Translations under genes and position numbers: made by a program
NCBI RefSeq assembly: GCF_001984065.1
Contig: NZ_LYVP01000009.1
Span: forward strand, 38,930 to 102,929
Source: Pseudomonas sp. KK4
Lineage (GTDB): Bacteria; Pseudomonadota; Gammaproteobacteria; Pseudomonadales; Pseudomonadaceae
Reading direction: 5' to 3'
Length of the DNA: 64,000 nucleotides
The notes under the pieces: model-generated
Told to the model about the DNA's origin: nothing
The model's database searches: none
The model's input: only the letters and a program-made list of their open reading frames with translations
Part shown: one piece after another, positions 25,008 through 32,999 of the stretch
Layout: each line of letters opens with the position of its first letter
How positions within the stretch are numbered: position 1 is the first letter of the stretch

Positions 25008-26154
25008 GGGGGCTCCTTGCCGGGGCGGCAGCGTTCAGGGGAATGCGGTGCATGCCGGCCAATGCCGGCAGCAGTGTCGCCACCAGGCCCATCAACATCA
25101 GCGCAAAGTACAGCGCCGGGCTGATGAGCTGTTGTTGCAGCAGCAGATTGAGAAACACGATTTCGCTCAGGCCGCGAATGTTCAGCAGCACGCTTTCCCG
25201 CCAGCGGCTGGCGCCCTGAAAGGACGCGCCGGCCCAGCCCAGTCCTAGCCAGTTGCCCAGCAGTTTGCTGGCGATCGGCAACAGCAACAGGGCCGCCAAC
25301 TGCAGCCAGCCAAGGCTGTCCATGGCGCTGTGGACGTTGATCTGCACGATGCCGAAAGTGAGGATCAGCGGAATGGCGATCCAGGTTTGCAGGCGGGTCA
25401 TCCAGATGGCCGGCAGCGGCAAGGTCAGCGGCGCCTTCAGTGCGGCCATGATCAACACGTAGCCGATGCCGAAGATCAGGGCATTGAGCTTGTAGTGCTC
25501 GGCCACCACCAGCAGCGCGAAAAAGCCCAGGCTGTACAGCCACTGTTGGCGCAGGCCCAGCAGCCGCAACAGCAAGGGCAGGCAGGCACCGGCCAGCGGC
25601 AGCAGCAGACTGCTCAGGTGCAGGGTGCCCTGGGCAATGGCGAACAGGGTCCAGCAGCTGAGATCGATGACAATCGCGGTCTGCACCAGTCGCCGGGTCG
25701 CCGCGTAGGGGTAATCGATGTGCCGCAGGTACAGGTACAACACCGGGATCGCAGTAATGGCGAACACCAGGCCGATGGCCAGAGAACTGAGCCAGGGCTG
25801 CGGCGGCAACAGCCAGATCGCAGTGACCAGACCGCAGGCAAACGGAATGCAGAAACTCGGCAGGGCGATTTTCAAGCTCTGGCGGTCCAGTTGCAGATCG
25901 ATCACGTCGCTTAGGATGTAACCGAGCAACAGCGCGAAACTGAGGCTGTAGAGGTTCTTCAGCCAGACCGGTGACACCAGCGCCGCGCCGCTCAGTTGCC
26001 ATTGCGGTTCGATCCAGAAGTACATCAGCAGCGGCAGACCGACGGTCGCCAACAGCAACTGGCTGACGATCGGGATCAGGCCGAAGTGTCGACCGACCCG
26101 GGTCGCCACCGCGAACAACATCAAGGCCATGACCCAGAACAACGCAATCATCAT
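24994..26154 (-). CDS. CPA2-like cation/proton antiporter family membrane protein
   Basis: A 386-aa protein with roughly 11-13 predicted membrane helices and almost no soluble domain. It resembles the CPA2 Na+/H+ exchanger fold: AITAIPVLYLYL, AIVIDLSCWTLFA (one Asp where CPA2 proteins usually have a paired Asp) and NIRGLSEIVFLNL, like the NxRGxxEIV helix. A much longer open frame upstream is antisense artefact; ATG at 26154 overlaps the exporter stop. It sits inside the pigment operon. Substrate is unknown; a role in pigment export or membrane energetics is inference. Confidence 0.72.
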   Translation of the reverse strand: MMIALFWVMALMLFAVATRVGRHFGLIPIVSQLLLATVGLPLLMYFWIEPQWQLSGAALVSPVWLKNLYSLSFALLLGYILSDVIDLQLDRQSLKIALPSFCIPFACGLVTAIWLLPPQPWLSSLAIGLVFAITAIPVLYLYLRHIDYPYAATRRLVQTAIVIDLSCWTLFAIAQGTLHLSSLLLPLAGACLPLLLRLLGLRQQWLYSLGFFALLVVAEHYKLNALIFGIGYVLIMAALKAPLTLPLPAIWMTRLQTWIAIPLILTFGIVQINVHSAMDSLGWLQLAALLLLPIASKLLGNWLGLGWAGASFQGASRWRESVLLNIRGLSEIVFLNLLLQQQLISPALYFALMLMGLVATLLPALAGMHRIPLNAAAPARSPHANR

Positions 26155-28490
26155 GCTGTCGGCTCCGCGACCGTGGCCGTATGCGTATGACGACCGGCCC
26201 ACGGCGCGAGCATGAAGCTGAACATCAGGCCCAGGCTCACCGACAGGCCGAAATTGCTTACCGCCGGCGTGCTCGACAACGCCAGCAGGCCAAACGAAAG
26301 CCATGTGGTCAGCGCCGCCAGCAAGGTGCCCAAAAGGCTCACGGCCGCGCCGCCGACCTGTTCGCGCATGAGGATTGCGTAGTCGACGCTGATCGCCGTC
26401 ACCAGCAGCAGGCCGAACAGACTGAACAGGGTCAATGGCTGCCCCAGCCAGCCGAGGCTGGCCAGGCTGCACAGCGCGGCCAGCAGCGGCAGCGACACGA
26501 TGCGCAGTGCGCCGCCGAAACCGAACGGCAGGATCAACACCAGCACGATCAGTACGCAGGAAGCGAGTTTCAGTTCCGCCGCGCTGACCTGAGTCGCAGC
26601 GAATACGCTGTTCAATTCGCCCAGCCGATCCACCAGCGTCACGCCCGGCAAGTCCTTCGCCTGGATTTGCAAGAGGGTAGGGTTATTCAGGCCTTGCAGG
26701 CTGACCATCGCTGCCACTCCATTCCCGGTAGGTCCCAGCCATAGCAGGCGATAGGGTTCAGCCAGGGGCCCGGCCAGCGCGCTGTCGATGTCTTCGACGG
26801 GCAGTGCCTGGAGTTTGGCCAGTTCCGCTTGCAGCGCTTCGATCGGCACCCCGACATCGAGCAACGGCTGCCAGTATTGCGGCAACTTGCCCAACGCCTC
26901 GCGCACCTGGCGCTGTTCGCTCGGCTGGCTCACCAGTTGCTTGAGCGACAGGTAACCCTGCAGCTTGTCCAGATTGATCAACTGATCCAGGCGCTCATTC
27001 AGGGCGGTCTGGCGGTCGAGCAGTTGCTGTTCGTTGGCAGCCTGCACCAGGAAGAACTGGCTGGTGGGTTGATAGCCAGTGATCCGCGCAATCGTCTGCG
27101 CCTCGTCGGTCAATTGCCGAGGCATGTCGACCCACTGGCGAATGTCGTTTTTCGTTTCCAGCTTCAGTAGGCCGCCGGCGCAAAAAGCGATCAGCAACGC
27201 CAGCAAAACCGGCGTCTGCAAACGTTTGAGCAGGGCTTCGTGAAGCCGCAGAAGGCCTGTGGATAGCCGCAGCGGCCATTGCGCCGGGCGCAGCTCCACA
27301 CCCTTGAGCAGCGCTGGCAGCAGGCACACGGCGCACAGATACGCGCCCAACAGACCGGCGGCGGAGAACACCGCGATCTGGGTCAGCGCCGGGAACGGGG
27401 TCCAGGCCAATGCCAGGTAACCGATGGTGCTGGTGATCAGGCTCAACGTCAGGCCGGGCAAGGTCAGGCGCAAGGCCGGCCAGCTGTGCCAGGGCTTCAG
27501 GCTCCAGCTCTTGGACAGGTAATGCAGCGGATAATCGACGGCGACGCCGATCAGGCTCGAACCCAGCACCAGGGTCATCACGTGCATATGGCCGAACAGC
27601 GCCACGCAAGCCACCGCACCGAACAGCATGCCCACCAGCACCGGAACGAAGGCCAGCAGCACCCGCCAGCGACGGAAGGCCAGCAACAGCAGCAACAGGA
27701 TGCCGACGGTGGCGCCACCACCCACCCAGGTCATTTCACGGGTGGCTTGTTTCTGACCGTTGGCGGCGTACAGCAGGCCGCTGGCAGCCAGCAGTTGCAC
27801 CCCGGACTCGGCGGCTTCTTCGCGACTATGGGCCAGCAGGTCGGCCACTTGCAGCGGCAGGTTCATGTCGAAGGCGTTGCCGGTGGTGCGCGAACGCAGC
27901 AGCACCCAGCTCTTGCCGTCGGCATCGGCGATCAAGGCACCGCTGCCGATGTCCAGCTGCACCGCGCCGTGTTGCGGCTGGCTGTTCTGGATGCGTCCGG
28001 TCAGGCCCAGCCAGTCGTCCTGGCTGGGCACCAGGGTGAAACCGGTGAAGGGATCGAACAACGTCTGCACACGTTGCTGAATGAAGGCATCGGGGTGTTC
28101 GATCAGTTGCTGGCGATCATCCGCCGACAACATCGCCACGCGACCTTGCAACAACTGAGTGCGCAGCGCCGGCAAGTCCGCCTGCAGGTTCCACTGGACC
28201 TTTTCGAACAGGCCGCTGGCTTGCCATTGATCGCCCAGTTTCTGCGCCATGGCGATGGCTTGCTGGCGGTCGGCGTGGCCGACCAGCACCAGCATTTCGC
28301 GGTTCAGCGGTTCCTGCATGCGTTGTTCGGCGCGCAGCTCCAGGGCATCCGGCGCGGTGCCGGGTACCAGATCCATCAGGTTGGCCGACAGCGGTGCGCC
28401 GTCACGCCACTGCCAGCCGGCGAATGCCAGCATCGCCAACAGCAGGGTCAGGAACAGGCGCGGGAGCAGGCGTTCACTCGGCAAAGTCAT
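26151..28490 (-). CDS. MMPL/RND-type exporter of the APE cluster
   Basis: A 779-aa predicted exporter with two repeats, each one helix, a large periplasmic loop (about 45-245 and 430-625) and five further helices. GSSLIGVAVDYPLHYL and LLVTAISVDYAILM are the conserved transmembrane motifs in which Asp residues conduct protons in RND/MMPL proteins. Every classical APE cluster has such a gene, thought to move the lipid-linked polyene to the outer membrane together with the LolA-like carrier. The ATG at 28490 is preferred over a GTG at 28505, with GGAG just upstream. Confidence 0.87.
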   Translation of the reverse strand: MTLPSERLLPRLFLTLLLAMLAFAGWQWRDGAPLSANLMDLVPGTAPDALELRAEQRMQEPLNREMLVLVGHADRQQAIAMAQKLGDQWQASGLFEKVQWNLQADLPALRTQLLQGRVAMLSADDRQQLIEHPDAFIQQRVQTLFDPFTGFTLVPSQDDWLGLTGRIQNSQPQHGAVQLDIGSGALIADADGKSWVLLRSRTTGNAFDMNLPLQVADLLAHSREEAAESGVQLLAASGLLYAANGQKQATREMTWVGGGATVGILLLLLLAFRRWRVLLAFVPVLVGMLFGAVACVALFGHMHVMTLVLGSSLIGVAVDYPLHYLSKSWSLKPWHSWPALRLTLPGLTLSLITSTIGYLALAWTPFPALTQIAVFSAAGLLGAYLCAVCLLPALLKGVELRPAQWPLRLSTGLLRLHEALLKRLQTPVLLALLIAFCAGGLLKLETKNDIRQWVDMPRQLTDEAQTIARITGYQPTSQFFLVQAANEQQLLDRQTALNERLDQLINLDKLQGYLSLKQLVSQPSEQRQVREALGKLPQYWQPLLDVGVPIEALQAELAKLQALPVEDIDSALAGPLAEPYRLLWLGPTGNGVAAMVSLQGLNNPTLLQIQAKDLPGVTLVDRLGELNSVFAATQVSAAELKLASCVLIVLVLILPFGFGGALRIVSLPLLAALCSLASLGWLGQPLTLFSLFGLLLVTAISVDYAILMREQVGGAAVSLLGTLLAALTTWLSFGLLALSSTPAVSNFGLSVSLGLMFSFMLAPWAGRHTHTATVAEPTA

Positions 28491-29232
28491 GTTGCTCCGC
28501 GTCACTCAAAGGAAGGGCGCTGGTGCTGTCCTGCATGCGCAACAGGGTGCTGTCGCCCTGTGTCTCCAGCAGTTCGATGCTGTGCACCAGTTCTCCGCCG
28601 GTGATGTTGATCTGATTGAACACTTGCTTGAGCAGCATCGAACGCGGCACCAGTGCGAGTTTCCAGCGCTGCGCATCGCCGCTCAGGGACAGTTCGAAAT
28701 CCCGTTGCAGCCCGCTGCTGTCGCCTTGCAGCACGGCGAGGAACAAGCGGTTCTGCTCGGCACCGGCGCTCTTGCCCGGCAGCATCTGCCAACCGCTGGT
28801 ATCACGTCGGGCGATGCCCTTGGCGGTGATGCGGTAATCCTGTTGCAGCGGGGTTTTCAACAGCCACAGCAAACCGTGGTTTTTTGCCAGCACGAACGTG
28901 CCCTTGCTGGTGAGAGGCTGTGGCAGTGCGCGCAGGTGTTTTTCCTGGATGAAGTTGCCGTGGATCACCTCAGGTTTGGCCAGTTGATCGCTGAGTTGTT
29001 GCAGGTCGAAAGCCTGCGCCAGCCCCGACATACCGAGCAGCACCAGCGCAGCGAAGTATTGGAATGCTGCCAACCGTGGCGAGCGAGCTTGCTCGCGCCG
29101 GGCTGCGCAGCGGCCCCAATACGCTGGCAAGGTCTGGCGCAATGGTGAGTGCTGCGCACTCAAGCGCGAGCAAGCTCGCTCGCCACAGGGAACGCGCATG
29201 TCATCAGCATTGGTGTCGAATTCTGAAATCAT
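28474..29232 (-). CDS. LolA-like outer-membrane carrier protein of the APE cluster
   Basis: Periplasmic LolA-family carrier. The mature domain starts at FDLQQLSDQLAKPEVIHGNFIQEKHL, with FVLAKNHGLLWLL and LVHSIELLETQGD further on, as in LolA-like proteins of APE clusters. The hydrophobic signal segment is FAALVLLGMSGLAQA. The ATG given overlaps the thioesterase stop (ATGA) and yields 252 aa, but residues about 16-52 are encoded by REP pair E. A TTG at 29073, after the repeat, would give a typical 199-aa protein with a short signal peptide. Start is therefore uncertain. Confidence 0.72.
   Translation of the reverse strand: MISEFDTNADDMRVPCGERACSRLSAQHSPLRQTLPAYWGRCAARREQARSPRLAAFQYFAALVLLGMSGLAQAFDLQQLSDQLAKPEVIHGNFIQEKHLRALPQPLTSKGTFVLAKNHGLLWLLKTPLQQDYRITAKGIARRDTSGWQMLPGKSAGAEQNRLFLAVLQGDSSGLQRDFELSLSGDAQRWKLALVPRSMLLKQVFNQINITGGELVHSIELLETQGDSTLLRMQDSTSALPLSDAEQHDFAE
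29076..29186. repeat. REP palindrome pair E inside the LolA-like gene 5' end
   Basis: A 22-base GTGGCGAGCG-type unit forward at 29076-29097 and reverse at 29165-29186, 67 bases apart. The outer arm GTGGCGAGC differs from the GTGGGAGCG of other copies, marking a further subtype. It is open in frame with the LolA-like gene. Confidence 0.87.
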
Positions 29233-29654
29233 GGCAGTGCTCTCTGAACGGCATCGGTAAAGACCTTCGGCGAAGCCAGTTGCATCTCGCGGCTGCTCAT
29301 GTCGACGGCAACCTGCACGGACATGGCGCGGGTCAGACGTTCGCCGGTTTGCAGGTCGCTGATCAGGTAGTTGATCTTCAGACGGTTCTCCCATTCCACC
29401 AGATTGGCGCGCACGTTCAGTGTTTGCCCGAACACCGCCGCGCGCACGTAGCGCAGTTGCAGGTCGATCACCGGCCAGGCATAGCCCGATTCGGACATGG
29501 CCGTGTAGTTGTGGCCGATCCGGTCCAGTAACGCGCAACGGGCGACTTCCAGGTACTTGATGTAATGGCCGTGCCAGACGACGTTCATGCTGTCGACGTC
29601 GAAGAACGGCACGAGGATTTCCGTATCGGTGTGGAGCACTCCCTTGCTACGCAT
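29229..29654 (-). CDS. apeK: Acyl-CoA/ACP thioesterase, ApeK-like
   Basis: A 141-aa hotdog thioesterase of the 4-hydroxybenzoyl-CoA thioesterase family. FFDVDSMNVVWHGHYIKYLEVAR contains the catalytic Asp and the HxxYxxxxE pattern of YbgC/4HBT enzymes. In APE systems ApeK is the thioesterase acting on the aryl polyene acyl-ACP or on misprimed carriers. MRSKGVLHTDTEIL is the chosen start (29654); it overlaps the ammonia-lyase stop by eight bases. Confidence 0.87.
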   Translation of the reverse strand: MRSKGVLHTDTEILVPFFDVDSMNVVWHGHYIKYLEVARCALLDRIGHNYTAMSESGYAWPVIDLQLRYVRAAVFGQTLNVRANLVEWENRLKINYLISDLQTGERLTRAMSVQVAVDMSSREMQLASPKVFTDAVQRALP

Positions 29655-31191
29655 GCAGCCTCCAGTGTTGCTCGGCGATTCGTTGCAGGCACAGGCGCAG
29701 TTCGCCTTCCAGGGCACGGTCTTCGATGACCGGCGCAAAATCCCTGGCCAATTCTTCATGCATGGCGGCAAGGGCGGGCGGCAGTGGCCGCGCATCTTCA
29801 GCCTTGCTGCGCAGCCACACGCCCTGATTGGCCGCCAGCAGCGTGGCGGCGGCTACCTGTTCGGTCAGCTCCAGCACTCGGATTGCATCCCGCGCGGCGA
29901 TGGTGCCCATGCTCACCTTGTCCTGGTTGTGGCACTCGGTGGAGCGCGAGAACACGCTGGCCGGCATGGTGTTTTTCAGCGCTTCGGCGGTCCAGGCGCT
30001 GGTGCCGATCTGCACCGCCTTGAAGCCGTGATTGAGCATCGCGCGATCGGCGGTGGCGCCGGACAGATTGCTCGGCAAGCCGTGGTTGTAGCGCTCATCC
30101 ACCAGCAGGGCCAGTTGCCGATCGAGCAGGTCGGCCACGTTGGCCACCAGGTTTTTCAGGCTGTCCATGGCAAAGGCGATATGGCCGCCATAGAAATGCC
30201 CGCCGTGCAGCACGCGTTCGGCTTCGGCATCGATGATCGGGTTGTCGTTGGCGCTGTTGAGCTCGATTTCGATGAACGAGCGCAGCCAATTCAGGCTGTC
30301 GGCCAGCACCCCGAGAACGTGGGGCGCGCAGCGCAGGGAGTAGCGGTCCTGAAGGCGATGCAGCGGCGCGGTCGGTGCGTCGATCGCCAGGTCCTTGCGT
30401 AACCACGCAGCGACCTGCATTTGCCCCGGATGCGGCTTGGCGGCGAACAGGCGTTCGTCGAAGTGTTCCGGATTGCCTTGCAGGGCGACCACGTTCAACG
30501 CGGTGATGCGCGTGGCCAGTTGCAGCAGGTAGTCGGCGCGGGCGAAGGCCAGGCAGGCGAGGCCGGTCATCACGGCGGTGCCGTTCATCAAGGCCAGGGC
30601 TTCCTTGGGCCGCAACACCAAGGGCTGCCAGCCAAGTTCTCGGTGCACATCCGCCGCTTGCCGGCGTACGCCACGGAACATCACTTCACGTTCGCCGGAC
30701 AGGGTCGCGGCCACATAGGACAGCGGTGTCAGGTCGCCGCTGGCGCCCACCGAGCCTTCCTCCGGAATCAGCGGCAGGATGTCGTGTTCAAGGAACGCCT
30801 GAAGACGCTCCAGCAGTTCCACGCGCACCCCGGAAACCCCGTGGCACAGCGACTGCAAACGCGCCGCGAGCACGGCGCGGGTGGCTTGGGCATCGAGCAG
30901 TTTGCCGAGCCCGCAGCCGTGGAAGGTGTACAGATGACGCGGCAACGCCTCGACGTGATGCAAGGGTACTGCGACCACGCAGGAGTCACCGTAACCGGTG
31001 GTCACGCCATAGATCACGCCTTCCTTGTCCAGCAGCGAGTCGAGGAACCGCGCACCCTTGGCGATGCGTTCGCGGTAGGCGGGGTCGCTCTGCAGTTGCG
31101 TCGGCGCCAGGCGGTTGGCCAGGGCCAGCACGTCTTCGATGCGCAAGGGGAGTTCGCCGAAGGTTACCGGCTCAAGCGTTGGCGTCGTCAT
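29647..31191 (-). CDS. Aromatic amino acid ammonia-lyase (HAL/PAL/TAL family)
   Basis: A 514-aa MIO-cofactor lyase. The self-cyclising triad Ala150-Ser151-Gly152 lies in SVGASGDLTPLSY, catalytic Tyr61 in YGVTTGYG, and other conserved blocks are NGTAVMTG, SANDNP and QDKVSMGTIAARDA. It removes ammonia from His, Phe or Tyr; in an APE cluster the likely product is a cinnamate or 4-coumarate starter. The selectivity pair is Phe90-His91, unlike His-Leu of tyrosine, Phe-Leu of phenylalanine or Ser-His of histidine lyases (family knowledge). It overlaps the acyltransferase by 20 bases. No hut genes are nearby. Confidence 0.87.
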   Translation of the reverse strand: MTTPTLEPVTFGELPLRIEDVLALANRLAPTQLQSDPAYRERIAKGARFLDSLLDKEGVIYGVTTGYGDSCVVAVPLHHVEALPRHLYTFHGCGLGKLLDAQATRAVLAARLQSLCHGVSGVRVELLERLQAFLEHDILPLIPEEGSVGASGDLTPLSYVAATLSGEREVMFRGVRRQAADVHRELGWQPLVLRPKEALALMNGTAVMTGLACLAFARADYLLQLATRITALNVVALQGNPEHFDERLFAAKPHPGQMQVAAWLRKDLAIDAPTAPLHRLQDRYSLRCAPHVLGVLADSLNWLRSFIEIELNSANDNPIIDAEAERVLHGGHFYGGHIAFAMDSLKNLVANVADLLDRQLALLVDERYNHGLPSNLSGATADRAMLNHGFKAVQIGTSAWTAEALKNTMPASVFSRSTECHNQDKVSMGTIAARDAIRVLELTEQVAAATLLAANQGVWLRSKAEDARPLPPALAAMHEELARDFAPVIEDRALEGELRLCLQRIAEQHWRLHA

Positions 31192-32113
31192 CGGTTTTCC
31201 AGAAAGGGTAAAAGTTGAACCATTGTTGAGGCGCTTGCAGGCAATAGTGACTCAGGCGCTCGGCATAGCGGGAGGCCCACTGATGAATGACCTGCTCGCG
31301 GTCGCTGCGTTTCCAGGTGATCGACTCGGCGAAGGGCTCCAGGGTCAGTCGGTAATCGCCGTCGGGTTTTTTCAGGCACAGCAGCAGGTTGACCGGGCAT
31401 TTGAGCACGCCGGCCAGCAGCCACGGGCCTTGCGGAAATCTGGCCGGGTGGCCCAGGAAATCCACGGTCACGCTGCGTCCGCCATGCAACGGCACGCGGT
31501 CGCCGGCAATCGCCAGCCACTCGCCGCGTTCCAGGCGTTCGTGCAGTTGCAGCATGATCACCGGGTCCAGTTCGCTGACCTGGATCAGGCGCAGGTTGGT
31601 GGCGCCGGCTTCACCCAGCAAGCGGTTGAACTGCTCGGCATGCTTGGTGTGCACCAGCACGTTCATCGTCACCTTTTCGCCGATCTCCGCCAGCGCGCGA
31701 CAGACTTCCAGATTGCCCAGGTGCGCGCCCACCAGCATCTGCCCACGGGTGCCGCGCAACTGATTGCGCAGCAGTGCAGGGTCGATGATTTCGATCTGCT
31801 CGATGCTCAGCTTGCCGTTCCATACGTCGAGTTTGTCGAGCATCGAATCGGCAAAGGCCATGAACTGGCCGAACACGCGCCAGTGGGTGGGGCGCAGGTC
31901 GGGGCGAGCGCTCCAGTCGGCGAGCCGTTGCTGGTATTGCCAGGCGCTCTGGCGGGCGCTGCGGCCGAACAGGAAAAAATACAGGACGATGCCATACAGG
32001 ATCGGGCTCAACAGGCGTCGGCCGAGGATTTTGGCGCCCAATGCAGTGAGCTTCATCAGCCAGAAGCTGCCTCGCTCCTGGCGATCGGCCCAGTGCTGCT
32101 TGTCGGTGCTCAT
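31172..32113 (-). CDS. LpxL-like acyltransferase of the APE cluster
   Basis: A 313-aa membrane-bound acyltransferase related to lipid A lauroyl/myristoyl transferases. The catalytic HxxxxE motif is HLGNLE in GAHLGNLEVCRAL. One hydrophobic segment near residues 30-50 (LLSPILYGIVLYFFLF) anchors it. The open frame continues upstream, but MSTDKQHWADRQERGSFWLM, whose ATG overlaps the glycosyltransferase stop, is the natural start. It presumably attaches the polyene acyl chain to its lipid or sugar carrier. Confidence 0.85.
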   Translation of the reverse strand: MSTDKQHWADRQERGSFWLMKLTALGAKILGRRLLSPILYGIVLYFFLFGRSARQSAWQYQQRLADWSARPDLRPTHWRVFGQFMAFADSMLDKLDVWNGKLSIEQIEIIDPALLRNQLRGTRGQMLVGAHLGNLEVCRALAEIGEKVTMNVLVHTKHAEQFNRLLGEAGATNLRLIQVSELDPVIMLQLHERLERGEWLAIAGDRVPLHGGRSVTVDFLGHPARFPQGPWLLAGVLKCPVNLLLCLKKPDGDYRLTLEPFAESITWKRSDREQVIHQWASRYAERLSHYCLQAPQQWFNFYPFWKTDDDANA

Positions 32114-32844
32114 GTGCGCCACCGCTGCCAGAGGATCCGGGGCGAGCGCAGCAACATGCCGAAGAACAGGCGGGTGTGCATGCTCGAGATCAGCACGTTG
32201 TCGTGGAACATGCGGAAATGTGAGACACCGTCCAGCGGGTAGTGGACCTTGGTCGGCAACCACTGCATCGGCTGATTGCGCCAGGCCAGACGCACCAGGA
32301 TGTCGGAATCGAAGTCCATGCGCCTGCCGATTTTCGCGGTGTCGATCAGCGCCAGCACCGGGGGTAACGGATAGACGCGGAAGCCGCACATGGAGTCGCG
32401 AATCTGCAGCGACAGGGTGTTGATCCAGACCATGACGTGGGTCAGGTAGCGAGCGTACAAGCGGCCCTTGGGCACGCTGGCGTCGTACTGCGGATAACCG
32501 CAGATCACCGCGTCGGGGTGGGCACTGGATTGCTCGATGAAGGTCTGCACGTCCTGCAGGTCGTGCTGGCCGTCGGCATCCACCTGCAAGGCGTGACTGA
32601 AACCCAGGCGCGACGCTTCCCGCAGACCGGTCATCACCGCACCGCCCTTGCCCTGGTTGGCGGCCAGGCGGATCAGATGCACCTTGTCGCGCAGGGCCAG
32701 TTGGTCGAGCACGGCGGCGCAGGTTTTACCGCTGGCATCGTCCACCAGGATGCACGGCAGATCGCAGGCGAGCAGGGCATTGACCACGGTGGTGACGGCC
32801 GTTTCGTGGTTATAGACCGGGACGATGGCGCAGGGGTTATGCAT
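32110..32844 (-). CDS. Family 2 glycosyltransferase of the APE cluster
   Basis: A 244-aa GT-A fold enzyme. It opens with CAIVPVYNHE, ILVDDASG binds the nucleotide, and the metal-binding DxD is in LQVDADGQHDL. MCGFRVYP and RRMDFDSDILVRL are dolichol-phosphate-mannose-synthase-like acceptor motifs. It is followed by the acyltransferase with an ATGA overlap. The ATG at 32844 is preferred; an in-frame TTG at 32862 would add six residues. Expected role: glycosylation of the aryl polyene lipid. Confidence 0.85.
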   Translation of the reverse strand: MHNPCAIVPVYNHETAVTTVVNALLACDLPCILVDDASGKTCAAVLDQLALRDKVHLIRLAANQGKGGAVMTGLREASRLGFSHALQVDADGQHDLQDVQTFIEQSSAHPDAVICGYPQYDASVPKGRLYARYLTHVMVWINTLSLQIRDSMCGFRVYPLPPVLALIDTAKIGRRMDFDSDILVRLAWRNQPMQWLPTKVHYPLDGVSHFRMFHDNVLISSMHTRLFFGMLLRSPRILWQRWRT

Positions 32845-32869
32845 GATCTGAAAACTCGACAAAACCCCT

Positions 32870-32978
32870 GTGGCGAGGGAGCTTGCTCCCGTTCGAGTGC
32901 GAAGCGCTCGCCATGAAATCGATGTTGCATTCGTTTTGGGCCGCTTCGCAGCCCAGCGGGAGCAAGCTCCCTCGCCAC
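32870..32978. repeat. REP-like palindrome pair F within the APE operon
   Basis: Units of the GTGGCGAGGGAGCTTGCTCC subtype at 32870-32891 (forward) and 32957-32978 (reverse). It fills most of the only long gap (155 bases) in the first half of the operon, between the ligase-dehydratase gene and the glycosyltransferase gene. Confidence 0.87.
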
Positions 32979-32999
32979 AAAAAGCACGGTCGCCACGGA

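Noticed and set aside
29647..31191. Histidine utilisation gene hutH
   Set aside because: No other hut genes are nearby; the gene is embedded in the pigment operon and has a non-HAL selectivity pair.
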